Shown here piece after piece: positions 22,901 through 31,722 of a stretch of 64,000 nucleotides of DNA (position 1 is its first letter; each line of letters opens with the position of its first letter). Below the pieces are notes generated by a model, which was not told where the DNA came from, did no database searches, and saw only the letters and a program-made list of their open reading frames with translations. Position numbers and translations under genes: made by a program. The stretch spans positions 5,472,501-5,536,500 of the forward strand of contig NC_065917.1 in assembly GCF_905147045.1 (NCBI RefSeq). The letters are read 5' to 3'. The stretch is from Nymphalis io (Eukaryota; Arthropoda; Insecta; Lepidoptera; Nymphalidae).

Positions 22901-25033
22901 TCCAAATCTTCTCCTCAAAAAAAATAGAGGAGAAGAGACCTTAGCCCAGTGGGACATTCACATATATATATTATTATTAATTATTAATAATTAATAATTA
23001 TTAATAATACATTTTTTGTATTACAGAAATACCTGGATTCAATTCAACCTGTTCCGTGACAGCACAGTGTGCGGCTGTGCTCGGAGTGGGTGGGGTCTGT
23101 GCGGATGGTCGATGCTCATGTATCGATAACTACCACCACAGGGACGGTGGCTGCTGGCCTATCACTGGTACGATATGCCATTCCTAAAATTGTATTTTTT
23201 TTGCTGTTCAATGAGCCAATTTGATTATTCTCATTATATCTTGTATCTTCGGAACACGAAATTTCCAATGAAACTCTTCAGTCTTTAGCATAATTTACGC
23301 CTGATGGTTAACGTCGAGCAAATACGCGTATTTAATGTTTTGCGTGAGTATTTGTGCTTGGCGTTCACATATCGTAACTTTGTTTTAATATTTGTTTAAT
23401 ATCTTTAACTTAACATAATGTATTGTATAGCTTAACTTACATAAAAGAATACAATATGATTAATGTTATCTCTCTCTCTTATTTAATTTGTGTTTTGCGT
23501 CTTCTTTCTTTTAATATTTTCTTTAATTTAATATTGATAATTATTTTGGTTAAGTTCAATAAATATCTGATTTTTATATAGTTTCCAAGCAATCTTTAAT
23601 ATGTTATTAAAAATATATATCTGACAAAAACACAAGGATTGAATAATTGCTGGATTTGTAAATAAGTGAATGTAATTTATATAAATTTGTATTAAAAAAA
23701 ATAAGAGCAACCACTAAGTTTCTCGCCGGTTCTAGTTCGAATCCACATTCCGAACCGGTGGTAGCGCTTCAAGGTTCATAAGTATTTGTAAAAGTCTATT
23801 TGAATAAAAACATTTTGATTCCATTTTTATTTAATAAATAAATTCATTGTGTGCTCGGCGAATAAAAACATCACGAGAAATGTGTCCACCAATCGCATTG
23901 AAGCGTGATGGTATTTAATCAGCTCATCTTCTTTTTTTAAATTAAATATGTTTTTTTACAGGTCTCTTCGAAAGTTGTTTACGAAGCAGCCAGTGTTATC
24001 TAGAAGGTTCTGTAGATAAGGTCGTATGTCGGAACAGCCTGTGTCAGTGTGATTTCCAATACCCGTACTCGCCGGAACTCGACACGTGTTGTAAGTACGC
24101 CTTTGATTTAAAACTGTCTTCAATATCAATAAATTAGGGCCGAGATGGCCCAGTGGTTAGAACGCGTGAATCTTAACCGATCGTGGTTATGGTGGTACAT
24201 CGCATATTTATACTGTGATTTTTTATAGTTAGGCGAACAAAGTGTCATCTGATGGTAATCACCCATAGACATTGGAGCTGTAAGAAATATTAATCATAAG
24301 ATGATTGCCAATGTTTATCGCCTATGCGCCACCGTGTTTTTGGCATGTGTGTGTATATGTGTACATGATACATACATATATATAAAAATTTAGTTTACTG
24401 AAGTAATTTGCATGATGAAAAAGCGATTCGAAATCTGCCTGGATTGACAATTTTCTCTCTGACTATTGCATATTATATATATATATCTCTTGACTGCCTC
24501 GTTGGTCTAGTGGCTTGATGTAATGCAGACCCGGAGGTCCTGTGTTCAATTCCCAGGTCGGGCCAATAAAAAGTTATTGGGTTTTTCTGTCAGAAAATTC
24601 TCAGTAGTAGGTCGGAGTCTGGAAGCTGGAAGTGTGTACGTACACTCCCGTGCCTCGAAAATGGCATTATGAGGGTTAGGGAATAGAGAGTGCACCTGTG
24701 TTTGCGCACACACTTGTGCACTATAATATCTCCTGCGCAGTTGGCTAATCTCTTTCGAGATCGGTCGCCGTGGACGAATTTGGTCTGGAGGACATTACTA
24801 TTATATTATATCTCATAAAATATGCAATATATCAACACACTATATATTCTATGTTTGACCTAAAACTTTAATAATCTGAAAACAAACAACACATACATCC
24901 TTAATATTATTATTATTTAGAATGTCTTTCTTAAAATGATAATAATTGTTTTTTTTCAGTGCCCTCAAAAGCGAGCAGTATCAGCGCGTGCGCAGTTTTA
25001 ATTTTATCACTAATTACAATGTTAATTAGATAA
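13890..25033 (+). CDS. Secreted multi-EB/EGF-like cysteine-rich protein, probably GPI-anchored; 14 exons
   Basis: Complete gene of 1806 coding bases, 601 residues. Exons: 13890-13920, 14349-14501, 15733-15831, 16100-16300, 16946-17035, 17802-18008, 18979-19098, 19766-19933, 20124-20270, 20791-20907, 21880-22008, 23027-23167, 23962-24090, 24960-25033. All 13 introns are phase 1 with GT/AG ends, the pattern of a gene grown by duplicating symmetrical module exons. The signal peptide (MEEKIYFII...) spans exons 1-2. Most exons carry one module of about 35-45 residues with C-x4/5-C, a middle Cys, C-x-C and a last Cys, as in the Pfam EB module; database relatives are often named prion-like domain-bearing protein 25, though no Q/N-rich stretch is visible. 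The C-terminus is a hydrophobic stretch of about 15 residues with no basic cytoplasmic domain, suggesting a GPI signal. Ligand and role are unknown. Confidence 0.88.
14199..14312 (+). mobile_element. SINE family B 3' fragment
   Basis: ACTCGCATTGGCGCAGCGTG and CCAGCAATGGGACATTTACA match the family B end. It is part of a longer chance frame at 13982-14332, which is not a gene. Confidence 0.55.
14349..14501 (+). CDS. EB gene 1, exon 2 (signal peptide end + module 1)
   Basis: Phase 1/1. It finishes the signal peptide (cleavage likely near CVHS) and gives the first module: WTCSEDRDC, then SVCSAGACVCRPGQQ and REC. The C-x-C and last Cys follow the EB pattern. Confidence 0.88.
14678..14768 (+). mobile_element. 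SINE family A fragment
   Basis: GGATTTGCCGTTCCGTTGGA and GTGTTTGCGCACACAATTGT only. Confidence 0.5.
14940..15113 (-). mobile_element. SINE family C, truncated
   Basis: ATAGAATAGGAAGGTGGACG to CCTTGTGCCTGTAATTACAC; the head-side third is lost. In intron 2 of EB gene 1. Confidence 0.7.
15733..15831 (+). CDS. EB gene 1, exon 3 (first half of a module)
   Basis: Phase 1/1. It encodes SRCIEDHQCSRL and GYHCRS, the first half of a module. The second half (ICFCQEDHHYF) starts exon 4, so this module is split by an intron where the others are not. Confidence 0.87.
16100..16300 (+). CDS. EB gene 1, exon 4 (half module + full module)
   Basis: Phase 1/1, 201 bases. It starts with the C-x-C half (ICFCQEDHHYFHGRC) of the module begun in exon 3, then a full module with DSCTRSEEC, LTCNGVCQCSEGY and GECRK. 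Confidence 0.9.
16366..16590 (+). mobile_element. SINE family C, diverged
   Basis: GGCCTTGTGCAAGTCTGGTT, GGACATAACATCTTAGTTCC and TTACAATCAGGTGGCC remain. In intron 4 of EB gene 1. Confidence 0.6.
16669..16905 (-). mobile_element. SINE family B
   Basis: AACGGTAACAGCCTGTGAAT through GATGTTTTCCTTCATCGTCA; it ends before the head, 40 bases upstream of exon 5 of EB gene 1. Confidence 0.75.
16946..17035 (+). CDS. EB gene 1, exon 5 (short half module)
   Basis: Phase 1/1, 90 bases. It has four cysteines (GCVLDQDCQF, ACNQETFTC) and no C-x-C half. It is either a reduced module or is completed structurally by the next exon. Confidence 0.86.
17180..17655. mobile_element. Inverted pair of eroded SINE family C copies
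   Basis: 17180-17330 is a weak + copy (GCAAGTCGGTCTGG, TTGCTGTGTTCCGGA); 17450-17655 is a − copy (TACTTGATGGTAAGTGCTCA, GTTACACCGGCTCACTCACC). In intron 5 of EB gene 1. Confidence 0.6.
17802..18008 (+). CDS. EB gene 1, exon 6 (linker + module)
   Basis: Phase 1/1, 207 bases, the longest exon. About 34 cysteine-free residues (DRQFEDKMDASIKM, NDNKMAAQ) come before a normal module, VCNATVPCQ to GVCVCPPGYY to MCYA. The linker DNA repeats AAAATGG three times in 55 bases, so it may have come from non-coding sequence. Confidence 0.88.
18459..18515 (+). repeat. CA-rich microsatellite
   Basis: Imperfect CA and CACT repeats in intron 6 of EB gene 1. Confidence 0.8.
18979..19098 (+). CDS. EB gene 1, exon 7 (module lacking its first two Cys)
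   Basis: Phase 1/1. It encodes AEQCVGLLAVVIGGVCSCRP and MRDCIR: only four cysteines, with the first two canonical ones missing and a hydrophobic stretch in the middle. Splice sites and frame are clean, so this is divergence, not decay. Confidence 0.85.
19325..19606 (+). mobile_element. SINE family B, nearly full-length
   Basis: AGAACGCGTGAATCTTAACC head (first bases lost), GGGTTCAAACCCGGGCAAGC B-box region, and the GGCTGTTACTGTAG end. In intron 7 of EB gene 1. Confidence 0.78.
19766..19933 (+). CDS. EB gene 1, exon 8 (long module)
   Basis: Phase 1/1. It encodes DSCVNDFHCHTFG, ARCGPP, MRKCECIPE and RQICR: six cysteines with a longer loop before the C-x-C. Confidence 0.9.
20124..20270 (+). 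CDS. EB gene 1, exon 9 (canonical module)
   Basis: Phase 1/1. GEACEVDSDC, IRCVV, GICACPEDLYEVDGLC: a textbook six-cysteine EB arrangement. Confidence 0.93.
20534..20745 (-). mobile_element. SINE family B, degenerate
   Basis: ACAGCCTGTTAATGTCACAC, CACATGCAGGTTTCCTGACG and a relic head (ACTGAGCCGTGAGAT), with several gaps. Confidence 0.6.
20791..20907 (+). CDS. EB gene 1, exon 10 (canonical module)
   Basis: Phase 1/1. GDPCQNTLEC, TVCNGVCACADGYQAVDGVC. It is compact, with the middle Cys close to the C-x-C. Confidence 0.93.
20942..21152 (+). repeat. Dispersed non-coding element (F)
   Basis: ACTGAACCGATTTTGATAAAATT and CACGGGCGAATATTAGT resemble 42003-42190, 51300-51484 and 61225-61375. A class II or Helitron-like remnant is possible; no ends were defined. 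Confidence 0.45.
21281..21299. repeat. G/C hairpin
   Basis: CGGGGGGG, a TGT loop, then CCCCCCCG, in AT-rich intron 10 of EB gene 1. Confidence 0.8.
21745..21835 (-). mobile_element. SINE family A head fragment
   Basis: Reverse orientation: ACCCAATTACTTTTTATTGG and TTTACATCTAGCCACTAGAC. Confidence 0.6.
21880..22008 (+). CDS. EB gene 1, exon 11 (canonical module)
   Basis: Phase 1/1. GSCTLDTDC, TVCVNSTSGDTCQCNEGF, SDVCW. Two Asn-x-Ser/Thr sequons (NST and, just before it, NTV does not count) give at least one candidate N-glycosylation site. Confidence 0.92.
22078..22252 (+). mobile_element. SINE family C, internally deleted
   Basis: GCTAGGGCTTTGTGCAAGCT head joined after GTAATTAGAGGCAC to the TATCATCAGGTGGCCCATAT end. 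Confidence 0.75.
22412..22706 (-). mobile_element. SINE family C, full-length
   Basis: A T-rich run, then TATAGAATAGGAAGGCGGAC to AGCTTGCACAAAGCCCTACC. With the + copy 160 bases upstream it forms an inverted pair in intron 11. Confidence 0.8.
22786..22965 (+). mobile_element. SINE family B 3' part
   Basis: GACGGAAAACATCGTGAGGA to TTAGCCCAGTGGGACATTCA; the head is missing. Confidence 0.68.
23027..23167 (+). CDS. EB gene 1, exon 12 (canonical module)
   Basis: Phase 1/1. STCSVTAQCAAV, GVCADGRCSCIDNYHHRDGGC. An AT-rich run of ATTAATAAT repeats lies just upstream of the acceptor. Confidence 0.92.
23962..24090 (+). CDS. EB gene 1, exon 13 (last module)
   Basis: Phase 1/1. ESCLRSSQCYLEG, VVCRNSLCQCDFQY, DTC. 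The last cysteine sits at the splice junction. Confidence 0.92.
24137..24190 (+). mobile_element. SINE family B head fragment
   Basis: GGGCCGAGATGGCCCAGTGG with AACGCGTGAATCTTAACCGA: the tRNA-like promoter part alone. Confidence 0.65.
24491..24799 (+). mobile_element. SINE family A, nearly full-length
   Basis: GACTGCCTCGTTGGTCTAGT head with an intact-looking A box, TTCAATTCCCAGGTCGGGCC and the GTCTGGAGGACATTA end; a short deletion in the middle. In the last intron of EB gene 1. Confidence 0.8.
24960..25033 (+). CDS. EB gene 1, terminal exon (hydrophobic tail)
   Basis: Starts phase 1 after a TTTTTTTTCAG acceptor. It encodes PSKASSISACAVLILSLITM then LIR and TAA. A small-residue cluster (ASS) before about 15 hydrophobic residues at the extreme C-terminus fits a GPI-attachment signal; a tail anchor is less likely given the signal peptide. 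Confidence 0.85.
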
Positions 25034-25039
25034 ATATTA

Positions 25040-25055
25040 AATAAAATGAAATAAA
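25040..25055 (+). promoter_or_regulatory. Candidate polyadenylation signals of EB gene 1
   Basis: AATAAA occurs at 25040-25045 and 25050-25055, within 25 bases of the stop codon, implying a very short 3' UTR if used. Confidence 0.55.
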
Positions 25056-25741
25056 TTTTGTACAGTATTTTTTTTAAATATTATATAATAAATTATATAA
25101 GGAATTTTTGTTTTGTTTTATTAACTTAATCCATACAACAGCATTGTTAAAAAAAAGACGCGCGCTAATTTAAAACCGCCATTTTGTTGGTACATAAAAG
25201 AAAAGTATTCATTCACTATTGGCGCGACTCGTGATTTGTTGAATGTGTTCAATTGGGTTATTTGTATTTTTAAGAGAAATTGAGTGGGGTATTTACATCG
25301 ATTTGTATGATTTGGTGTTCTATTTTAAAAAATACCAATTCAAGGTTTTTCTAAAATCAGTTTCACTTCTGGATGTTAAATATATTATTATATAACTGTA
25401 ATTGTATTTTGATTCGTTCAGGCATCTATCTAAATGTAAAATTATGTTTTGGCCGTTGAAATATTAAGCAATTCGTTTCTGATTACAGAAACCGAAAAAC
25501 GACAATTTGGAGTTAAAAAAAATCTATTACAAAGTCATTATAATATTTATAAAGTAAATCGAATTCTAATAACAGTTGAACATGCAAAATTTTGTTTCAA
25601 ATTTTCATAGTTCACTATATACAAATGTGTCTGTCCGTTCCATTAATAATAATAATAATTTATTTATTCAAGTAAAAAGACTCATATACAAAATTATAAA
25701 AATTAATCTACTACTTTTACAATTTACTGGTTCAGCCGAAA

Positions 25742-25830
25742 CTTTACCGTACCGTAACCGTAACCGTAACAGCCTGTGAATGTCCCACTGCTGGGCTAAA
25801 GGCCTCCTCTCCTCTTTTTGAGGAGAAGAA
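25742..25830 (-). mobile_element. SINE family B 3' fragment with microsatellite tail
   Basis: ACCGTACCGTAACCGTAACC precedes CAGCCTGTGAATGTCCCACT, so in SINE orientation the 3' tail is a run of TTACGG and TACGG units. Confidence 0.65.
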
Positions 25831-26185
25831 GAACTTTACAACAGCGGTTTATAAATATACAGTCTAGTCTGTTAGCTACCATGATTAGAATTTTGCTTGA
25901 GCTGGCCCGCATCCTGTGAACCAAGGATGCACACTTTTTTCGCATTAATTCATTACGACTTTCAAAATTAAAATTACCTTTTCGCGTCTATATATTTGAT
26001 GGCTTACTTATTTTAATTATTACAGGATTGATCGTGATGCTGTTTTCGTTATACAGTAGGTTTTTTTCGTAAGATTTGTGTATAATTATACATTGTGGTA
26101 TAAGGGACGTCCAGCAGACCTGTGACATAGAAATTTAAGACTATTGAAATAATATAAAATTATGATAACCATTTAATAAAATATA

Positions 26186-27455
26186 TCAGGTCCTTACATA
26201 TGAAATTAGCGTTTTGTTGTACTGACTACTTTGATCTGAAATATCTCCTCTTTGGTTAAGAATTCCAATTTTAAATTTATAAATTCATTCAGCTGGTACA
26301 TTTGAGTTTTGAAAACAGTCATTCATTTGTTTTTTCATCATTATTTTTTTCTTTGGCATCGCTATTACGGCACAATGGAAAACATGAAATATCGGTATAT
26401 TTACGAGTACGAGTTCTATCGTGGCACCAGTGCTGCAGAAACAGCTCGAAGGATTAATGATGTGTACGGCGCTGGTGTCGCAAAGGAAAGCACAGTACGT
26501 TTTTGGTTTCAACGTTTTCGTTTTTGAACTCGAAACGACCTTCAAAACCAACCCCGTGGATGGCCGGAGACCAAAGTGGAAAATGAAGAATTAAAGGCTA
26601 TTGTGGAAGCGGATCCATCACAAAGCACTTCAGAAATAGCTGCAGGCTTCGGGGCAAGTGATAAAATTGTATTAATTTACTTGAAACAAATTGGGAAAGT
26701 AAAAAAACTTGAACGATGGGTACCTCGTGAATTGAGTGAATCGAACTTGCAAGCACGCGTCGACTGCTGTGTTACTTTGCTCAACCGACACAATAATGAA
26801 TTTTAAATTGAATCATTACTTGTGATGAAAAGTGGATACTGTACGATAATCGGAAGCGCTCGTCGCAATGGCTGAACCCTGGAGACCCAGCCAACTCCTG
26901 CCCTAAACGAAAATTGACTCAGAAAAAGTTACTTGTGAGTGTTTGGTTTGGCCTAGCGCCGGCGTCGTTCACTACAGCTTTCTAAAATCTGTGGCCAGTA
27001 ATGGTTGGCCATGGCAAACCATGAAGGAAGAACTAGCTGCTAAACAACCGAGATTGGTCAATCGCTCTAGGCCACTGCTGCTTCACGACAACGCAAGACC
27101 ACACACTGCACAACAAACAACCACTAAGTTAGATGAGCTACAATTGGAATGTCTGCAACAACCACCTTACTCCTCGGACCTTGCTCCAACAGATTACCAT
27201 TTTTTCCGGAATTTGGACAACTTCTTACAAGGAAAAATTCAACTCCGATGCGGCAGTCCAAATCGCCTTCAAAGAGTTTATTGATTCTCGCCCCTATGGT
27301 TTTTTTAGTAAAGGGACCAATGAACTACCTATGAGATGGCAAAAGTGCATAGATAACAATGGTGCATACTTTGATTAATTAAATATATTTTACAAAAAAA
27401 AATTGACTTTATATTCCTCCCGTACAAAACGCCGATTTCATATGTAAAAACCTAA
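26186..27455 (+). mobile_element. Mariner DNA transposon, inactive
   Basis: 1270 bases. The left end begins AGGTCCTTACATATGAAATT and the right end is its imperfect reverse complement (ATTTCATATGTAAAAACCT); TA flanks both sides. The non-coding ends surround a broken transposase at 26375-27378. The ends agree over about 25 of 30 bases. Confidence 0.9.
26375..27378 (+). pseudogene. Mariner transposase pseudogene
   Basis: The helix-turn-helix half starts MENMKYRYIYEYEFYRGTSA and reaches VRFWFQRF. Later pieces give ELKAIVEADPSQSTSEIAAG, ITCDEKWILYDNRK, LLHDNARPHTAQ, YSSDLAPTDYHFF and the end LPMRWQKCIDNNGAYFD. All three catalytic aspartate positions of the DD34D triad are present, but stops near 26525 and 26804 and several frameshifts (around 26945, 27000 and 27230) break the frame. 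It resembles the mellifera-like mariner group; subfamily is not certain. Confidence 0.88.
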
Positions 27456-27492
27456 TATAAAAACATTGACTTTCAGTATTAAATTAAATAAG

Positions 27493-27838
27493 GTCCTCCA
27501 GACCGATTTCGGCCACGGTGGCCAATCTCAAGAGAGATTAACCAACTACGCAGGAAATATTATAGTGCACAAGTGTGTGCGCAAACACAGGTGCACTCTC
27601 TATTCTCTAGCTTTCATAATCCGACGCGACCGGAAAGAGTTCAGGCGCAGGATCCACGGCTTCATGTGCTGTCCACGGCACGGGAGTGTACTCACTTCCA
27701 ACTTCCAACTCCGGGCTGCTACTGAGAATTTTCTGACATAAACACCCAATAACTTTTTATTGACCCAACCTTGGAATTGAACCCAGAACCTCCGCGTCAG
27801 CGACCTTATATCTAGCCACTTGACTAACGAGGCAGTCA
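27493..27838 (-). mobile_element. SINE family A, full-length
   Basis: Reverse orientation from GTCCTCCAGACCGATTTCGG to CTAACGAGGCAGTC, just downstream of the mariner. Confidence 0.8.
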
Positions 27839-28006
27839 AATGAAATATTATTATTATAATCATATAAAGCAAAGAAATATATACGTGCCTCATACATAAG
27901 CGGTGTCGGAGACATGACGGCTACGGCACACGAGTCGGTTAATCCTGGGATACACTAATATTATATAGTATATAATATTATATATCTAGTATATAATCAT
28001 CAGCAT

Positions 28007-28195
28007 CATCTCAGCCGAAAGATGTCCACTGCTGGACAAAGGCCTCCCCCAAGGATTTCCATTTTAGCCGGTCTTACGCTGCCCGCATCCAACGGCTTCC
28101 TGCGACTCTTTTTATGTGGTCGGTCCACCTTGTAGGGGGCCTGCCCACGCTGCGTCTTCCGTTTTGTGGCCGCCACTCGAGAACCTTTCTGTATA
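28007..28195 (-). mobile_element. LINE 3' end fragment
   Basis: Read on the − strand it gives WKSLGEAFVQQWTSFG then stop, followed by a TGATGATGCTGATG tail. This is the C-terminus and tail of a common insect LINE type; a relative lies at 46866. Confidence 0.65.
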
Positions 28196-28218
28196 TAATG
28201 TATAGTGTATAATATTGT

Positions 28219-28482
28219 CGAGATGGCCCAGTGGTAAAAACGCGTGAATCTCAAACGAGTATCGCGAGTTCAACCCGGGCAAGCACCACTGAATTTTCAT
28301 GTGCTAAATTTGTTATTATAATTCATCTCGTGCTTTACGGTGAAGGAAAATTCTGCCACATGTGCATTCCACCAACCCGCATTGGATCAGCGTGGTAGAA
28401 TGAGCTCCAAAAAACCTTTTCCTCATAAAGGGAGAGGAGAGCTTAGCTCAGCAGTGGGACATTCACAGAGTGTTACGGTACT
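28219..28482 (+). mobile_element. SINE family B, full-length
   Basis: GTCGAGATGGCCCAGTGGTA head to GTGGGACATTCACAGAGTGT, ending GTTACGGTAC. Directly follows the LINE fragment. Confidence 0.78.
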
Positions 28483-28969
28483 ATATAATATTACTTTTTC
28501 ACATTTATAATTACAAATTCGATAAACGAAGTAAGAGGTACTTCATACAGTAAACACTCCTGAAATATGTTTCGTTGATAGAATCTTAATGGTTGGTTCT
28601 ATGGATTTAATTGCCGTTTTTTTTTGAACAAACAACCAAAGCTTTTGACATTGAAATATCAACTATAATATTGCACGTTTGAAGGCATAATGAAATGTTC
28701 TTAATTGTAGATAATACGTTTTATTATTATCACTCTTAATATTATATCTTAATGCATTTTCTATCGATTATCAGCAATAGCTTTTGTCACGGTCTCCTCG
28801 TTTGAAATATTCGTAAAACTGTTGAGCGACGGTCCTGTGCTGGAACGAGAGGATCGCTCGAGGCGCCGGTAGCAAGGCGAGATATTCATAAACATTTTCC
28901 ATCGGCTTATAAGCGTTGTTCGATATTAATAAATCTGGTAATTGTTATTTATATAACGTTAACTGGCGT

Positions 28970-29045
28970 GCATCAGAATGACTGTACAAAGTGACAGATC
29001 GGCTTTAAAATACGACTAGCATTTTCATCTTTGTCATTCTGATGC
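28970..29045. repeat. Small inverted repeat
   Basis: GCATCAGAATGAC at 28970-28982 pairs with GTCATTCTGATGC at 29033-29045; CAAAG/CTTTG just inside also pair. It may be a minimal MITE; the arms are too short and bulged for a convincing microRNA precursor. Confidence 0.6.
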
Positions 29046-29147
29046 AGTGAAGTGAAAGCATCGAATAAAGAACAAAAGACAATCTCTATCAAGGATCAGG
29101 GCCGGCTTTGCCTGGCCATAAGGGATATGCCATCTAAGGTTATCTTA

Positions 29148-29415
29148 TGTAGGTAGAGCTTTGCGCAAGCCCTTCTGGGCACCACCCACTCATCAGATAT
29201 TCTACTTCTAACCAATAATACTTATTATTATTGCGTTCCGGTTTGGAGGATGAGTAAGCCATGTAATTACAGACTCAAGGGACGTAACATCTCAGTTCCC
29301 AAGTTTCACTCACCCTTCAAACCGGAACACAATAATACCAAGTACTGCTGTTTTGCTGTAGAATGATGAGTGGGAGGTACCTACTCAGACGAGCTTGCAT
29401 AAAACTCTACCACCA
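29148..29415. mobile_element. Two SINE family C pieces, tail to tail
   Basis: 29148-29300 is + (GCAAGCCCTTCTGGGCACCA, TTGCGTTCCGGTTTGGAGGA); 29305-29415 is − (CACCCTTCAAACCGGAACAC to GAGCTTGCATAAAACTCTAC). The inversion point is inside the element. Confidence 0.7.
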
Positions 29416-29498
29416 GTAAAATATATATCAGAGGAAGTCTGAAAGCAGCACCAATAGATGAAAATTTTAAGAGTAAAACATTAGCGTGGTGTCCTGAG

Positions 29499-29770
29499 CG
29501 CGAATTCTACTACAATTACAATCTATAACGATCAACGTTACGTACCCGATACAATTCCAATCCAATTTTGATTGTTCTATATATATCCGGATCGGAACCG
29601 AACCGATATTATGTTAACTTATACCGTTTTGTCAAAACCATACTTAATTGTTTACTTTTATGCCAAAAGCCGATAATGAAATTAAAGAATAGGAAAACGG
29701 ATAAACAAACGATTGCGAAAGCGATTGCTTAAAATGACAATTTTTTAAAGGAATTGGAGCCCTGCTAATA
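29499..29770 (-). mobile_element. MITE (GGGGCC family), near full-length
   Basis: GAATTCTACTACAATTAC at one end and GGAATTGGAGCCCTGC at the other, containing the reverse of the ACGGTATATGTTAACATAAT core. The following 29771-29935 also repeats at 32790-32870. Confidence 0.65.
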
Positions 29771-30905
29771 ATTGTATACCTTTATATACCACTGCCATTG
29801 ATTTAACAAACATTCCTTGCTCACAAGTAGCCTTGAGACTATCAACAATATCTTATGAAAGATATCGAAATGAGATCGTAGACAGTTTTTAGTACTTTTT
29901 ATAGTTTTGACACATTTAATAACATAAAACAGAATGAGTCATCGTGAGAATTTTTCGTCTGTTACAAAATTCTGAAACACGTGACTACGCATTGGAGAAC
30001 TCTGGTGGTATGAATACCAAACCATCTCTTCAAGTGTAGTTACATATGTATTAAACATTTTTTTACCTTCGTCTTAATTTGTTGCTTTTTGTTGAACTTT
30101 TAAACTAGATTTATTTTATTGACTTAAGAAATGTTGTTAACGATTATACTTATAATCCAAAGGACCATTAATAATATAGCTTTTTATTTATAATAAGGCT
30201 AAGATTGGACTTGTGAATATTTTAAAATATATTATTTTTATACTTTTTTTTTAATTTCTTGTGTATAATCACGACATGACACTCGCAGAAGAAGACCATC
30301 TTTATTTAGCATCTCTCGCTACCGAGCATGACATTTATCAGGCAGCGAAAGGTCTTCGCCGGCTATGGCGGCCAGGGAAAGATTATGATGCCACCAAGCA
30401 GCACACTCCATTAGAATAAATCGACGCACACAAACAACATACCTAACTCTTATAATATTTATAAGATTAAAAGGAAACATATTAAAAAAAATCTAATTCT
30501 GAAAACGACATTATAAGCTTGACATTACCAAATTTCTTTTTTAAATTAACACCGAAAGGGCACACGCATAGGCTAGCATTTAAATAGGCCGATTAAAAAA
30601 GAGAAACCTCCTTGGAAGTAATAACAACAGCGTCACTACAAAATATCTCAATTAAATTTAAGTCTTATATATTTGTAATAGGGAACAATATAATCCGAAC
30701 GAAATTGTATTTGTTATTTTTTTCTATAAGACGGTTAAAGAGTATCGTGTAATGCCAAAGGTCATACGTATAAAGCCTTAAAAAATAGATTTATTCGCCT
30801 TTTGTTAATCGATAGGAATATATAGCAAATGTTACTTTGAAAAAATTTATCATAGTGGCATTTCTGTTTTTATTTTTCGTGTTATCTTAATATACACGGG
30901 AACCA

Positions 30906-30937
30906 TACACACAAACACACACACACACACACACACA
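30906..30937 (+). repeat. CA microsatellite
   Basis: An almost uninterrupted run of CA dinucleotides. Confidence 0.85.
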
Positions 30938-31445
30938 AAAGTAAAAAAAAAACGTAATGTACAATAACCAAGTTTTTTAAGCCTTTATGAATCTAATTAA
31001 GAGAAAACACAAATTATATATATAATAATTTGTTAAAGAACTTAACTTATATAGTTTCCATGTATTAACGGTAATTTAAACGAAATGTTTATTTTTCATT
31101 CTGCAAAAAGCGCGGGGAAACTGACAGCTGACAGCCCACCATTTTGTTTACTCGAACAACAAAGCCGATGATTGCGAACATCGCGTAATAGAACGTAATC
31201 GATTAGAGAATTATTATGTACTATAATATATATAACCCAAACATTTTAAAATAACACGTATTAATGAGATGCGAACTACTTCAGAAACAGGCTTTTTCAT
31301 TCGACCACCTATTCGACCTTATTCAAAAAGAAAACGAACCATCTATAAATGCAATAAATTATCTTGACATGTAAATTATATGTATAATTATTTAACGCGT
31401 TAAATAATGAATGAACCATTTTAACGTTCTGTGCTAGAGTTGACA

Positions 31446-31722
31446 CTGGTGATAGAGCTTTGTGAAAGCTCGTCTGGTAACTCAGATATTCTACCGCATA
31501 ACAGAAGTACTTGGTATTGTTGTCTTCCGGTTTGAAGGGTGAGTGAGCCAGTGTAATTACAGCCACAAGGGACATAACATCTTAGTTCCCAAGGTTGGTG
31601 GCACATTGGTGATGTAAGCGATGGTTAACATTCTTACATTGTCAATGCCTATGGGCGTTGGTGACCATTTACCATCAGGTGGCCCATATGATCTTCCGCC
31701 ATCCTATTCTATAAAAAAAAAA
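31446..31722 (+). mobile_element. SINE family C, full-length
   Basis: GGTGATAGAGCTTTGTGAAA head, a small deletion at TCGTCTGGTAACTCAG, GTGGCACATTGGTGATGTAA, and an A-rich tail. Confidence 0.78.

Noticed and set aside
26576..26806. Independent small gene
   Set aside because: It is the middle of the mariner transposase, cut by a stop on each side.
28970..29045. microRNA precursor
   Set aside because: Only 13 plus 5 paired bases and a large unpaired loop; it does not have the long stem expected.
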